A stretch of DNA of 64,000 bases from Glandiceps talaboti (GCF_964340395.1 NC_135550.1:9889408-9953407); one strand, 5' to 3'; shown: positions 21,955-36,900, counted from the first letter of the stretch. Notes: a model not told the origin generated them from the letters alone. A program made the numbers and translations.

Positions 21955-24900
21955 CTGGAAAGACAACAATGACAACAGAGGCATGTCAGCATCAGAGAAA
22001 CACGTTAATAGTATAAATACACGTATACGTATAATAGTATATATACACTGGGGGAATTTGTTGTATATAGGAATAACTATGTTTGGTCAATATGTTGGCT
22101 ACGATGCTTCCTTTCAAATGCATAGCCCATGGTTTATAAATAAATATGCAAGCAACACTAACAGTGTTTAAAAGACTTTCTTAGTATACAAACTGTGCAA
22201 TGTGTTGAAGTATGGTGCACTACTTAAGTATGGTACACTACCTGTTTTATGAAACAGATCAACTACTCATACCTCACAATATAGATGTGATTGAGTGACA
22301 GACATGATATGTAATCAGTCAATTTTTGTATAAAGGTGAATGAATTACCTGCTGCTCCTCTACATCTGCAACTGCCCCTGCATCAACATCTATTCCAGAT
22401 TGCTCATCAGATACATCAGGAAAGTTTGCAGATATTGATATATCTTCAGTTGGCATGGTCTCCTGAACTTCTTGAATGTATGACCTAGGAGCAGTTTCAT
22501 GTTCACCATTCCCAATGTCTTGATTTGGTGACATCTCCCCAGCAATTTCCACAGGTTTTAAAGCATTACATACAGTACCCATGCTAATGTCCGGTATTGG
22601 TGAACTTGGTAATTCTGGTGGAGTAGCCTCACTTGAAATATCTTCTGGTATACAAAAGTCAACAGATGCCTGGTTACATATTTCTGTATTAACATAAAAT
22701 TGATCTTCGTCATCAGAGAGTTCTTGTATGTGATCAGTCTCATTGTTAAGACCACGATCGAGCAATGTATGTTGGGGTAGATTGTCATCTATGTCAACTG
22801 GTAATTCTGAAATATCACCAGTGACATAATCCTGTAGTGGGCTCTCCAGGGATACTGAAGTAGCTGCAATTATTACATCATCTTCAATTTCCTCTGATGG
22901 AATAGGGTCTACAAAATCTTGAGTTCCAGAAACAATTGCTTCAAGAGCTAATTGTTTAGCTATCATCTCTACTTGTATGGCTGACTCATCCTCTGCAGTG
23001 CCTGAATGTGTTTCATCAGTTGCAATTTGTTCTGTACAGTCTTCCTTTACAGCTATTAGTGGAAGTTCTGCTGATTCCACCTTTACTTCAGTTTCGCTGC
23101 AAATGGATATTGGTGATACAATAATGCTGTGTTCGTCCCCTTCTTCTGTTTGTACATAGTTAGGCTGTAATTCTACCCTAAGAGCATCACTGTCAAAACT
23201 TGTTTTTACAGTCATATTTTCTTCTAATCTTGTTTGAGTGATTTGAAGGGATTCCTCAAAGTCAATGTTGCCTTCAGTTTGAACATTTTCTACGACCTCT
23301 GGCAGCTTATTCTCTTCCATGCATGGATTACTGAAAGACATTACCACCTCTGTCATTTCAGCCTCCATGTCTCCAGGAGTAGGTGTGTTAATGTGAACAC
23401 TGTCAGGCATTTTCACTGTGTTGTCAAGATCAGCCTGAATGTCAATATCAGCTTGAATATCACTAGCTGATACATCTTTTTTTGGACTCATGTCATCTTC
23501 TTTGGCTTTTAATTCATTTGAATCACTTTCTTCATCTTCTAATGATGGCACTGTAATCTGATCTTCATTCATTGATTGGTTCATCAGTTCCACAGTGACT
23601 TTGGTTGGCATCTCCAGAGATGCTGATACACCATCTGTTGACTGCCCAGGGGATATGGTCAGACATACAGGTGGCACATCCCCTGGAACTGTCTCATCAG
23701 TGCCACCTGCTTCCGCTAAAAAATGATGATTTTCAATAATTTTAGATTCATCATTTTCTTCTTCTTCCTCCTCATCATCAATGTCTGGTGGTGGAGGAGG
23801 AGGCGGTTTGTCAGGGTCTACATTTACCACTGTTTCTTCTACAGTGGAATTTGTTTCATCATCTAAATCATTTTCTAATAAATCAGTCGGGTCATTTTCA
23901 AGTTGAGATTCTTCAGTAACTGAGGACATAGGTTCTTCAGTAACCATAAGTACTGCTTCATTAGTAACTGATGGCTGAGATTCGTCAAGAACCAAGGTTT
24001 GAGGTTCTTCAGTAACCGAAGTTTCAAAGTCTTCAGGAATGAAAGGCTGAGATTCGTTAGTATCAGAGGGTACACGTTCTTCAGTAATCACAGGTTGAGG
24101 TTCTTCAGTAACTACAGGTTGAGGTTCTTCAGTAATCACAGGTTGAGATTCTTCAGGAACCAAAGTTTGAATTTCTTCGGTAACCACAGGTTGAGGTTCT
24201 TCAGTAACCAAAGACTGTGGTTCTTCAGTAACCAAAGACTGTGGTTCTTCAGTAATCACAGGTTGAGATTCTTCAGAAACTGAAGGTACAAATTCTGCAG
24301 TAACTGAAGGGAAAGCCTCTTCAGTAACCATAGGCAAACCACCTTCAGTGGCTGATGGTTCAGACTCTTTAGTAAGTGTGAGAGATTTTTCAGTAACAGA
24401 AGGCAGAGGTTCTTCAGTAACTATAGGTACATACTCATTGGGGATATCACAGTCTACATCTTTTTGTGAACTAAGTGAAGACTCATTTTGCTGTACTATT
24501 TCACTTTCCAGGTCAGTATCATCAGCTTCTGTATTTGTTGATATTGTCAGCTTTTGTGCAGGAACCATGGGGACTTCTGTTCCTTCTTCTAGCACTATAT
24601 CAACTTGTACGGGAACTGTCTCCAGGGAAACACTACTTTCTTCTGTTATTTGAGATGACTCAATTTTCAAGCCATCGACGTCCTTTGATCTCCTTTTATT
24701 GAAGAATCCCTTTAAACCTTTGCCTTCTTTCTTGTCTTCTTTTTTCTTTATCTTAACATCTTTAGTCTCTTTATGAGGTTGTTCTCCCTGGGAATCAGAA
24801 ACAGATGAGGTTTCCATTTCATCATCTTGGTCACCATGGTCAGTATGCTCTGTACTTGATGAGTCACTTCTTTTTCGTTTCTGTAATTTATCTTCCCTTG

Positions 24901-27900
24901 ACTTTTTCTTAAATATCTTTGATATCACTCCCCACATATCTCTCTTCTTTACAGCCTTGTTGTCTGCCTCAGCTATTTCACCTTGTTGTCCCCCTTCGGC
25001 TCCAATATTTTCTTGAGATTTGTCAACAGCATGGCCTTCACTAGCAGCTACTTCAGGTATGCTTTGACTTTCTGTTTCTACTTTAACTTCAATCGTCTGT
25101 GAAGGGAGTTCAAAGTCAGTGACACTTGCAGATTGTTCTATATCATGCTCAAGTTTTATATCTGGAGGGTGCAGAGAAACTTCCAGGTTTGTGAAATTCT
25201 CTGGTTCTTTCACCTCACTTTCGTCCTTGTCTTTGTGAGAAATTTGCTTCTTTGGATCTTTAGAATCATCAGCCTTCACCTTGAAAAATTTCTTGAAGCC
25301 TTTTTGTTTTTTCTTCTTCATAGGTTTCTGATCTTTGCTTACAATGTCAGGTTCGGTTACTGTGCCTCCGATATTTAAGTCTATGCCTACTTCATTGTCT
25401 GGTTGATGACTTTCTGGGAGTGAAATTTCTGCATTTAGGTCTAGTTCAGTACTTCTTTCTATGTTTTGTATATCTACATCTGGAACATCTACACTGGCAG
25501 CATCAACAACTGTAGCCAATAATGCCGATGATTGTTCAACATCGACTTTCTGCTCACTTTTGTCATCATTAGTTTCTTGAACTATTGAGATCTTTGGCAT
25601 TTCTAATTCAATTTCATGTGATTCATCCTCAGATTGTAGTGTCGTGATTTCAGCATTTGCTGCAAAGTTCACAGGTGTGGTTTCAACTTTCACAATTTCT
25701 TTAACCAGTTGATTTGACGGCAAGTCCACATTTTCAATTTCTACTCCAGCTATCTTTCCAGAAATATCATCTATTTGTACAAAGCCTACCCCATCTACCA
25801 TGTCATCATCACCATCTTTCGGTTTTACTACGATGCCGTCTGGTAATGTAATCCCAGGTTTTACTTCAAGCTGACTCTCACTAGCAGCTACTTCACTGTC
25901 TTCAGGCATGTTTTGATTTTCTGTTTCTACTTTAACTTCAATCGTTTGTGAAGGGAGTTGAAGGTCATTGGCACTCACAGGTTGGTCTACATATTTCCCA
26001 AGTTTTATATCTGGTGGTTCTACAGAAAACTCCAGGTTTGTGACATTCTCTGGTTGTTTCACCCCACTTTCGTCCTTGTCTTTGTGTGGAGACTGTTTCT
26101 TTGGATCTTTGGAATCATCAGTTTTGACCTTGAAAAATTTCTTGAAGCCTTTTTGTTTTTTCTTCTTCACATGTTTCTGACCTTTGCTTACAATGTCAGG
26201 TCCAGTTACTGTGCCTCCGATATTTAAGTCTATGCCTACTTCATTGTCTGGTTGATGACTTTCTGGGAGTGAAATTTCTGCATTTAGTTCAAGTTCATGA
26301 CTTCTTTCTATGTTTTGTATATCGACATCTGGAGCAGCTATATTGGGAGCATCAACAACTGTAGCCAATAATGCTGGTGATTGTTCAGCATCGATTTTCT
26401 GCTCACATCCGTCATCATTAGTTTCTTGAACCATTGAGATCTTTGGCATTTCTAGTTCCATTTCACTTGATTTACCCTCAGCTTGAAGTTTTGAGATTTC
26501 AGCATTTGCTGCAAAGTTCACAGGTGTGATTTCAACTTTTACAATTTCTTCAGGCATTTGATTTGATGGCAAGTCCACATTCTCAATTTCTACTCCAGCT
26601 ATCTTTCCAGAAATATTATCTATTTGTACAAAGCCCTCACCATCTACCATCTCGCCATCATCAATTTTCTCTTCTATTGTTATGCTGTGTGGTAATGGTA
26701 CTTCAGGTAAGGGTTGACTTTCTGTTTCTTGTTCTACTTTAACTTCAATCGTCTTTGAAGGGAGTTCAAGGTCACTGACACTCGTCTGTCCCTCTGCAAC
26801 TTGTTCAAGTTTAAAAGCTGGTGGTTGTATAGAAAGTTCAAGGCTTGTGGCATTCTCTGGTTGTATTATCTCACTCTCGGCCTTGTCTTTGTGATGGGAT
26901 GGTTTCTTTGGACCTGTAGAATCATCAGTTTTGACCTTGAAAAATTTCTTGAAGCCTTTTTGTTTTTTCTTCTTTGCTGGTTTCTGATCTGTGTTTAGAA
27001 TGTCACGTTCAGTTACTGCACCTCCGAGCTTTAAGTCTATTTCTTCATTGTCTGGTTGATGACCTTCTGGTAGTGAAATTTCTGCTTTTAGTTCGAGGTT
27101 ATTAGTTATTTCTGCATTTTGTATGTCTACATTTGGAGCATCTATGTTTGGAACATCAACAACTGTAGACAATAATGCCGGTGATTGTTCAACATCGACT
27201 TTTTGCTCACTTCGGTCATTATTTTCTTGAATTATTGAGATCTTTGGCATTTCTAGTTCAATTTCACTTGATTTACCCTCTGCCTCTGGTATCGATATTT
27301 CAGCATTTGCTGCAAAGTTCACAGGTGTGGTTTCTACTTTCACAATTTCTTCAGTCATTTGTTTGGATGCCAAGTCCATATTCTCAATTTCTACGGCTGC
27401 CATCTTTCCAGAAATGTCATCTACTTGTACAAAGCCTACTCCATCTACCATCTCACCACCACCATCATCTTTTTGTGTCATTGTGATTTCTTGTGGTGAT
27501 CCAATCTCAGCTGGCAATTCTAGAGAAGGCAAATTTCCCATTTGTACAACTTGTGTGTCGATGCTTTCTGTTTCGATGGCGACATTTGCTGACACTTCAG
27601 GCTTTATCAATGTTTTATCATCTTTCTCATCATGTAACTCTGCTTTCAATATTTCTCCCGCTGGTATATCCTTGATATCTTTATCATGTTTTCCTTGAAA
27701 AAATCTGAAGCGACTGCCATGTTTCTTCTCCTTATGCTCCTTATCCTTTTTCTGTTTGCCAGGTTTTTTCTGTTTCCCCTTTGGATTGATCTCAAGTTCT
27801 GTCTGGACTCCTGGCATTACAGGTTTATTTATTTCAAGGTGTAGATCATTGTCTTTCTCAGCCTTCAATGCATCATCACTCAAAGTAATTGCTGTTGACA

Positions 27901-30900
27901 TGGGAAGTTCGTCTGCGACCTCTGTGCTTTTAATTTCTGTTGCCACACCGAGTTCAAGGTTTTGGTCCATACCTTCCTTGAGATCAACTGAATGAGCTAT
28001 AGGCATTACCTGTTGACCTTCCAATGACTCAGAACCCATATTGGCGTTGACATCAGCTGAAGCACTAAGGGATACGCTGACTTCCAGATTGCCTTCCCTT
28101 TCAGGAAATACCTTTTCAGTTCCACTTGTGGTTACTTCTGGTTTATATGCCTTTCCTTTGTCTTTGCCCTTGAATAACTTCATCAGTCCACCTCCCTTCT
28201 TTTCCTTTTTTTCTTTAGACTTTGCTCGTTCATCTTCCAGACTCAGGTCAAGGTCTTCTCTACTGATATCCTGACTAGGTGTCTTTTTATGTCCCTTTTT
28301 CTCTTTTTTCCCTTTCTTCTTCTTGGTCTTTTTCTCCTGTTGGTTGGATTGTTGTTCTTCATCTGTTATTTTACGGCCTGCCATTCCAATGGACAGCCCC
28401 TGAATTGGAATTTGCATGCCACCTTCTGTAGCAACACTTGCCACTTGCTCTGTTTTATTTTCAAAGTCTGGCTGTTGAAGTTCTAAGTTCATATCAACAT
28501 GTTTAGTTTCTTTTTCCAAAGGAGTGATATTTTCAGCAATGTTTTCAGCATGTATCTCACCCGTGCTTCCTCGAAGTTTTATCCCTAGTCCATGGTTATC
28601 ATTGTCTTCTACCAAGTTTTGGTCAGGTTTTATAATTCCAGAAAAGGCCATTTCAGTTTGGGCCTCAGCAATAACAACGTTCTCGGTCAACAGTTCTTCT
28701 GAATCATGTGAACTACTCATCTGTAATGCTAAATCAGTTTTCATTTCTCCAACTTCATCACTTGGCTCTGTTTCTATCTGCAACGATTTCTCAGTAACAT
28801 CTTCTAAAACATTTACGCCAACTCCATCGATACTTGGTGGCTTAATGTCTTCTGTAACTTGTAGCGTTGTATGCACAGTGTTTGCATCTGGGTCATCCTT
28901 TGATGGAAGGTTCACTTCTACCGTTCTCACTTCACCATCTAACATCAATGGTGAAATCTTCATATCTATATTCCCTATCATTGGTTGTGAGTCATTATCA
29001 CTTAAAATGTTCATCTGTGGTAGACTCTGCATATTCATTTCTGTGTCAACATGAATTGTTTCTGTGGTTGGTAATTCTGTTTCATCTGTGGTTTGTGTCT
29101 CTATACTAGTAGTTGTTATGGTGAATGCGGAATGTGTTTCAATGCTTTCAGTTGTCTTTTCGGGTGTGGATAATGTGTGTAATGTTGTTTCTGAGTGTGA
29201 ATGTGGGATGGATACTGATTTTACCACACTTGTTTCAACTTTGTCATCAGTCCTTTCTATATGAGTGGCCCTTACCATTTCTGAAATTCCTTCCATTACA
29301 CTCACTTCTGTTTCTGAAGAGAAAGAGGATTTTACAACATCAACAACTATATTTCCCTGTTCAGAAGCTTCTATGTCAATTACTTCAACTTTTGGCATAG
29401 TAACTAAAATTGCTTGCTCAACTTCTTTCGTCGTTTCACATATAAATACATTTTCTGTCTCAGTTTTTCGAGACATTGTTTCCAAAGATACTTTTTGTAC
29501 GAAATCAGTATCTGATTCTGACATTTTGATATCTGTAGAATCAACAATTTGTTCTTTCTCCTTCAAATTAGTATCTGCATCACTTTCAGGGAGATTTATA
29601 GAAGCTGCCACCTGCAAAGAAAAGCCTGTATGTACTACCTGAGTCTCTGGAACATCCTCTGATTTTAATTCACTACTGGTTTCTAATGTATTCAATTTAT
29701 TCCAAACATAATCTAAATCATCACTACTTTTGGATTCTGATTTTTCTACGGTCTCTGTGACTTGTGTTCTGGGCACCATTTCTTTGCTTTCAGGCAATGA
29801 AAGCTCTTCCTCACTTTCTGAAGAAGATGTATCAAATTTGTCAGCATCTATATCAACTTGGATTTCTTTCTCCACTGGAAGGACATCGCCACATAGATTT
29901 CGTAATCTGTCTTTATAATCGTCATCTGAATCATCATGTTTTATTGTTACAGTAATTGCAGGTTCTTCCACTATTTTAACAGTTGGTTCAGCATGATGTG
30001 ATGCAGCTTCTTCGTCTTCATCATCACTGCTTGAACTGCTGCTACTACTGCTGCTACTACTACTTGTGCTAGATCTTCTTTTTGTTGTAATATCAAGACC
30101 TATTGATGGAAGAACTATATTTGCTTCTTTCTTTTGATCTGTAGCTTCCATTGTCAGTTCTTCGACATCATTCTTGATGTCTGCAGTACCAGTTACAGAT
30201 GCATCAATTGCTAAGTCCTTCTCTGAAGGTGTAGCTACATTAATGTCTAATTGTCCTGGCATTTCTGTGGATGCTTTTTGTAATTCTGGTGATTGTTTCT
30301 CAACTACTCCTATATCATTGTCTGTGACAATGGCACCAGCAATAATAGCTGCTGTATTTTCTGTAGGAACTTGTGCAGGTGTTACAGTAAGATGTGCTGT
30401 TGCTTCAATATTCTTTCCATCTTTTTTCTTCTCTTTATCTTTCTTTTTCTTTGGAGCTTTCAAAGATTTTTGTTCCAAATCCAGACTTTCAACATCACCA
30501 CTATTTTTTCGATCTTTGTGTTTCTTTTTAAAGAACCGCCTTGGTCCTGATTTATCTTTTGCATTGTTGTCCTTTTCCGTCTCTTTAGAATCTTTCTCTG
30601 GCTTTGGTTTTGGTGTTGTTGCATCTTTATTTTTCTTTCCAAATAACTTGAAGCCCCTGCGTTTTCTTTTCTTTGTACCTGAATCAGATGCTTTTGTCCG
30701 TGAATCTTCATCTTCATCAGAACTACTACTACTGCTGCTGCTACTACTACTACTAGTGCTACTACAGCTACCACTTCGTGAGCGTAGTTTTACTTCAGGA
30801 ATCTTTCCTTGTATTTCAATAGACATGTGTGCATCATCCTCTTCAGTGGATATCTTTCCCACAATTGCTGGAACACTTACATCTGTGTCAATTGTAGCAT

Positions 30901-33900
30901 CTGCATTTCCTTCTAGTGCAACTATCTCTTTCGATATCTCATTGGTATTAGAAGTTAGTTCTATCTCTGCTGGTTTTAAACTTATTTCTGTTGTCACCTC
31001 TGCTTTAGGTAGAGCTGGTTCATCACTTTGTATTACAGGAGTTACTTGGACTGTATCTTTTACAGTAGGCTCTGACTTCCCATCATCACTCTCATTTTCA
31101 TCATCTTTGTTTTGCTCAACTATTGATGGCATTTCTATTCCAACAGCTGGAACATCCACACCTCCACTATTAGCTATGTCAATCTTGTTTGTTTTGTCAT
31201 CATCATTATCATTATCATCAGAGCTGCTACTGCTGCTGCTGCTGCTGCTGCTACTTCTGCTACGGGTTTTTACTTCATTGACAGTCATGGAAATGTCAAT
31301 GCCCATTGGAATATTGTCAGTTTTAGGAGTTACAACATTTGGGCCAGTTACTTCTATCTTCAATTGGTCCTGTTCAGGCTCTGGCTCACTTTGTGCAACT
31401 GTTTCAACAGTAGGAACAACTACATCCAATGCATCTGTGTTGATTTCTACTGGATCAACGACCATTGACATTTCTATTCCAAAAGCTGGAACATCCACAC
31501 CTCCACTATTAGCTATGTCAATCTTGTTAGTTGATAGTTCTAAATCTGCTCCAGTGCCTTCCTTGTCGGATTTATCCTCATCAGAGCTACTACTACCGCT
31601 ACTACTTCTGCTTCGAGGTTTCATTACATTGACAGTGACGGGGACATTGATGTCAAATGCACCCCGTTTATCCACATCAAGATCAGTACCACTCTCAACT
31701 GGCACTGTACCGATATCTAGATCAACCTTTCCACGTTCAGTGTCTTGTTCATCGGCTGCATCACCCCCTACAGCAGGGATAACATTCACTGAAGCAGAGT
31801 TAGGAATATCATCTGTCTTGTGTTCTAAATCTACAACAGGTGATACATCTATAGTTGCTGCAAGTGCTGGTTTCAGGGCTACATTAACATTCAAATCTCC
31901 TGGAACATTTATGTTTATTGTAGAGTCTTGATCATCCTGTTGCAACTTTTCCTCATCAGAACTGCTGCTACTGCTGCTGCTGCTACTGCTACTTTGGCTA
32001 CCTGTCCTGCTACGTGGTTTTGTGACATAGAAGCTATCTGCAGCATCTTCTTTGTCGGATTTTGAGTTATCATCAACATCAGAGGATTTATCAATTTCTA
32101 CACCTATTTTTACTTTCACCTCGGGTACTTCAGGCTGAGCCACTATACCAATGTTTATTGCCGGAGAACTTGAACCATCATTGTTAGGTTCAGCAGGAAT
32201 ATTGTCTTTGAGTTGTTCTTCTGTAGATGGAGTTTCTATGTTTATAACTTGTTCTGGCAAATCTATGCCAATTTTGTTGGTTTTTTGACCATCCTCATCA
32301 GAACTACCGCTACTGCTGCTGCTGTCACTTCTACTGCGAGACTTAATTGTTACACCAACAACAACAGGAACATCTAGTTTGCTAGACTGCTCGATGTCGT
32401 TATCTTGCAATCGGTCGTTTTCATCATAGCTGGGTGTTTTCACATCAAAAGACACAGCATCAACTACATTTACTTCATAAGTGCCTGTGACATGAGCTGA
32501 AGCATCACTGCTTGAAGCACTACTTGAACTACTGCTGCTTCTTGACCGTGGTTCTGCCAATACATCAACCTCAACTGGAATAGAAGCTGTATCATCAGTT
32601 TCTAGACTTCCATGTGTTATAGATATATCACCAGCTTCCCCTTTCAGTGTTGGTATATCTGGCATGCCTCCACGAATACCAAGCTTGATTGAAACTTTCT
32701 CGGGATCGTCTTCAGATTCATCAGTTTTCTTTTCTGAAATTTCCGTGGGTATTTGTTCATTTTCCTCTCGTTCTACTTGAGGTTCAACTTTATCATCATC
32801 TTTAACATTGTCTTCGTTTTCAGAACCACTGCTACTACTCTTTGTCCTGCTGCGTGGTTTTACTATGTAAAAGTTTTCGGCATCATCATCAGAAGTATTA
32901 GCACTTTCTTGTTTTGGAGTGATTGATATATCAGCAACATCATTTTTGATAGCTATTGGACCTATTTCTGCCATTGAACCTTCAGTTCCAGGGTGAGTTG
33001 CTACAGCTAAATTAATTGCAGGAGCTGTTGATTTGTCATCGTCAGGTTCAGTAGATATCTCGTGTTTTATTTGTCCTATTATAGGTGGTGCTTCTAGAGT
33101 GATGTCTTGTTCTGGCACATCTTTTATTTCTCTATTGGATTTTTCATCATCCTCATCAGAACTACTGCTGCTGCTGCTACTGCTGCTGCTGCTGTCACTT
33201 CTACTGCGAGATTTTGTTACAGCAACAACATTAGGAACATCTATTCTGACAGACTGCTCAACATCTCCATCTTGTAATCGATCTTTTTCGTCACTGCTGA
33301 GAGTTTCGACATCAACAGACAAATCACTAATTGCATTTACTTCATAAGTGCCTGTGGCATGAGCTGAAGCATCACTGCTTGAAGCACTACTAGAACTACT
33401 GCTGCTTCTTGACCGTGATTCTGCCAATGCATCAACCTCAACTGGAATAGAAGCGGTACCATCAGTTTCTAGACTTCCATGTGTTATAGATATATCACCA
33501 GCTTCACCTTTCAGTGTTGGAATATTTGGCTTGTCTCCACCATGAATACCAAACTTGATAGAAGTTTTATGTGGATCTTCATCAGATTCACCAGCTTCCT
33601 TATCTGAGGTTTCCATGGATACATGGTCATTTTCAGTTAGATCTACTTGGAGTTTGACTGAATTGTTTGTATTGTCTTTATCATTTCTTCCTTCAGATTC
33701 AGAACTACTGGAACTACTGGAGCTGTCTTTTCTCTTGTTATCAAATCTTTGCTTTTCAGCTTCTAGGTCAAATTTATCAATTTCAGGCGTTCCTATGGCA
33801 ATTCCAAAGTTAACTGCTGGTTTGTCAAATTCAAGATTATGTTGTATTTCTATCGAGTTGTCCCCAACATTCTCACTGTCGTTTCCTTGTAAGTCACATG

Positions 33901-36900
33901 GTGTTGACTCAACAGCATGATCTTCCAGTTTTGTAATAGGAACATCTTCTGTTGATTCTGAATTCTGTTTTTCCCGCAATGCAGCCTCGATTTCACTCAC
34001 AAAATCAACATTATCGTTTGCTGCTAACATAACATGTTTGACTGGTGTTGCAATGAGGTCAATTTTATTGTCCAAAGAACCAGGCTTGAAGTGTTCTTCC
34101 ACACTTTTACTAAGTTCACCCTCGGTTTCATCATCACTAGAGGAAGACGAAGAAGAGGACGATAATGATGAAGAAGATCTTCTCCTAACTTTCACATGCA
34201 CAACATTTTTATCTTCATCAACTCCCTGTATGAGGTTGACATCAGGAACACTTTGAACCTCTGTTGAAAACTGTATATCAGCATCAGGTTGGGAGATGAA
34301 TTTTTGCAGTTCAAGACTAACTTCGTGGTCACTTTCAGGACCATCGTAGTCAAAAATAGAGTCATCGGCATTAATAGACATATCATGTGAGATATTATCT
34401 TGAGGTAGTTGTTTGTTGCCATCATCACCTTCATGTGTAACTTTGAATAGTTTTTCCTGAGGAGGACTGGGTGACCCAATTTCACTTAAAACAGCACCAC
34501 TGTCAACAGAATCTTCCCGCCCATGTTTTCTTGGAATTACGACAGCTTCGAAATCTCTAGGAAGGGAATTTGGCCTGTCCAAACATGTTTGGGTACTGTC
34601 CTCTTCCACGTAAACATTCGGCAGTGAACTTCGTCTTCTGGAACTGGCTAAGTCTTCATCATCAATAGGGGAATCTAGAATATCACCTGGCAGCATCGGT
34701 GTCCGTGGAGGATACGGTGATTGAAGGTCCACATTACGATCTGGTAAATCATTCAGCTCTGGTTTGAATAAACCCGCTTCTTTTTCTAGTTCCAACTGTA
34801 CTTTGTATCTTGCAGCATAACTAAGGATTGTCAAGGCATCTTCATACGCAATATCTTGGAAGAAGACTTTTACACTGAGGATCTTATCACCTGCAAAGAA
34901 AGTTGAAAACAAACAATCAGTAAACGTATAAAAGACTCAACATAAAAGTAGAGAATGGCCTACCAACTTATACTTAAAAGAGACGATTTATCGCCAATAT
35001 AAACAATTGAAAGACAATTTGACAGTAGGATCACACCTCTGTTAATAAGTACTGCGGTTCAAATCTGCTCACCAGCAAGGAAGTCAAGTTTATGGGCCCT
35101 GGATTCAATCCAAGATTATGACATTTAGTGTTATCTTATCGTATAGGATTATTCTCTGTTCAGTACGAATTGCCTGACAAACACCTTTTTGCACTTGAAT
35201 TTCAATCCTAATTGTAACCGAGCCTTGAAGTATGCTCAAAAATGCAATTTTGATGTGTTTTATATTTCAGTACGTAAAGTCTATCCTTCAGACAAACTAT
35301 AAGCATTATTCTGATGGCATCGTACGACATACTAAATGACATTGCCATTGATGTATGTTTTTGAATCCCGTGAAAGTACATGACAAAAACTATTGAAACC
35401 AATAGCAAGTTGAGAACTTGTACATCTCCATGAGTACCCTTAGTACAAATGTGACGATAATGGTTTGTCTGAAGTATGGGCCTTGTCTACTTAGACCGCA
35501 CTTCCCAAAGGTAAGGGATGTACCGTAGGCTATACTATATTTTAGCGCATGTGTGACCTGCCTATATGATGGTAAGCACATTTGAACCATGTTCAACTTT
35601 AAATTTAGTCTCGGTAGTTTCAGTTATGGCAAAAGTTTATCGTGTAGTCATTGATAAACGAAAGTATGTATCAGATCGAAGACAGGTGGAAAAATCGTGG
35701 GACAAACGAGTATGTAACTTTACTTTTGGCAAACTGAATGTTAATTATTGGTTGACTATCTAATTTCATTAGTTATGTGTCTTTCATAGCGCATATTCTT
35801 GGTGTATTGGTAATAATAATAGTAATGTGTTATATTTTTTGGATAGCGCTTTCCCACTCTGTATTCAAAGCACTTTACAATTACATTTCCTATCACGTTT
35901 TTAATTTGGTGACATTCCGAAGATTTACACAATATTGACAAATCGACAAAGATATCAAAATGCCAACTGTAAATAGGAGTAACTTTATTACAGAAACACC
36001 ATTTGTAAGATAAACGGCTTTACTTTATATTATAATTATTATATTAAAAGTTCTCAATATTACAGTATATTAACACGTACCTTTATCGATTTGTCCTGTG
36101 CGATCAGCTGCTCCACCAGAGGAAACATTATTGATGAAAATGCCATCCTCCTGGCTCCCTGCTATATTAAGACCAAGGGATTTCTCATTCCTGTTTGCAT
36201 TGAGCAACACAGCTGTAAATCTCTCCATTCTTTTCCTATCCCCTATCCCCGAGATACCGTTATGGATTGGCGGCTGAGTCATATGTTGAAAAAAGTCATT
36301 GCCATCCTCCTGTGGAGTATAAAAAGATGGAGATCAGTATAACCCCATACACGCTGCAAAGACTTCTAATGTGTCAGTGACTGTATTTTTTTATCTTCAA
36401 CAAGTTCGATTGACTGCACGTGATTGGTAAATAATAGTATATATAGCTCAATGGTGCTGAGATTTAGGGATAATATATAGCTCAATGGTGCTGAGATTTA
36501 GGGATAGAAAACAAAGCCTATTGATAGGTACAGTAGTATGGCTTTAAACATTAAATCTAACATATGATGATCGGATGGCATGATTACTGTTATTATCTCT
36601 CCATAAATAAGGTACTTGTTAGCGGGCAATTAATCTTCCAATCTCGGGTCATCGCACCAGTGTTATATTAATTAATAAGGATTACATAGGATCATTCTTT
36701 TGTTCTGGACCAAATTTTCTATAACTCAATCAATCAAACAACATTTTTCACACCAAAACTATCCTATTCCGAAGTGGACCTTTGCCCTTTCTTTTGTTCT
36801 GTTTCTCATTTTCTTTCTTTTTTTTCGCAAAATACCAAAAACTATAGCCCTTAGCAGTTATAAAAGTATGGCGTTCTTACCTCTTTTGCGTGAACATTTT

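Noticed and set aside
30174-31931. 585-codon plus-strand open frame rich in Ser/Leu
   Set aside because: Lies antisense to the giant exon of gene B and owes its length to the reverse complement of Ser codons and biased codon use. It has no domain, and the minus-strand frame is far longer.
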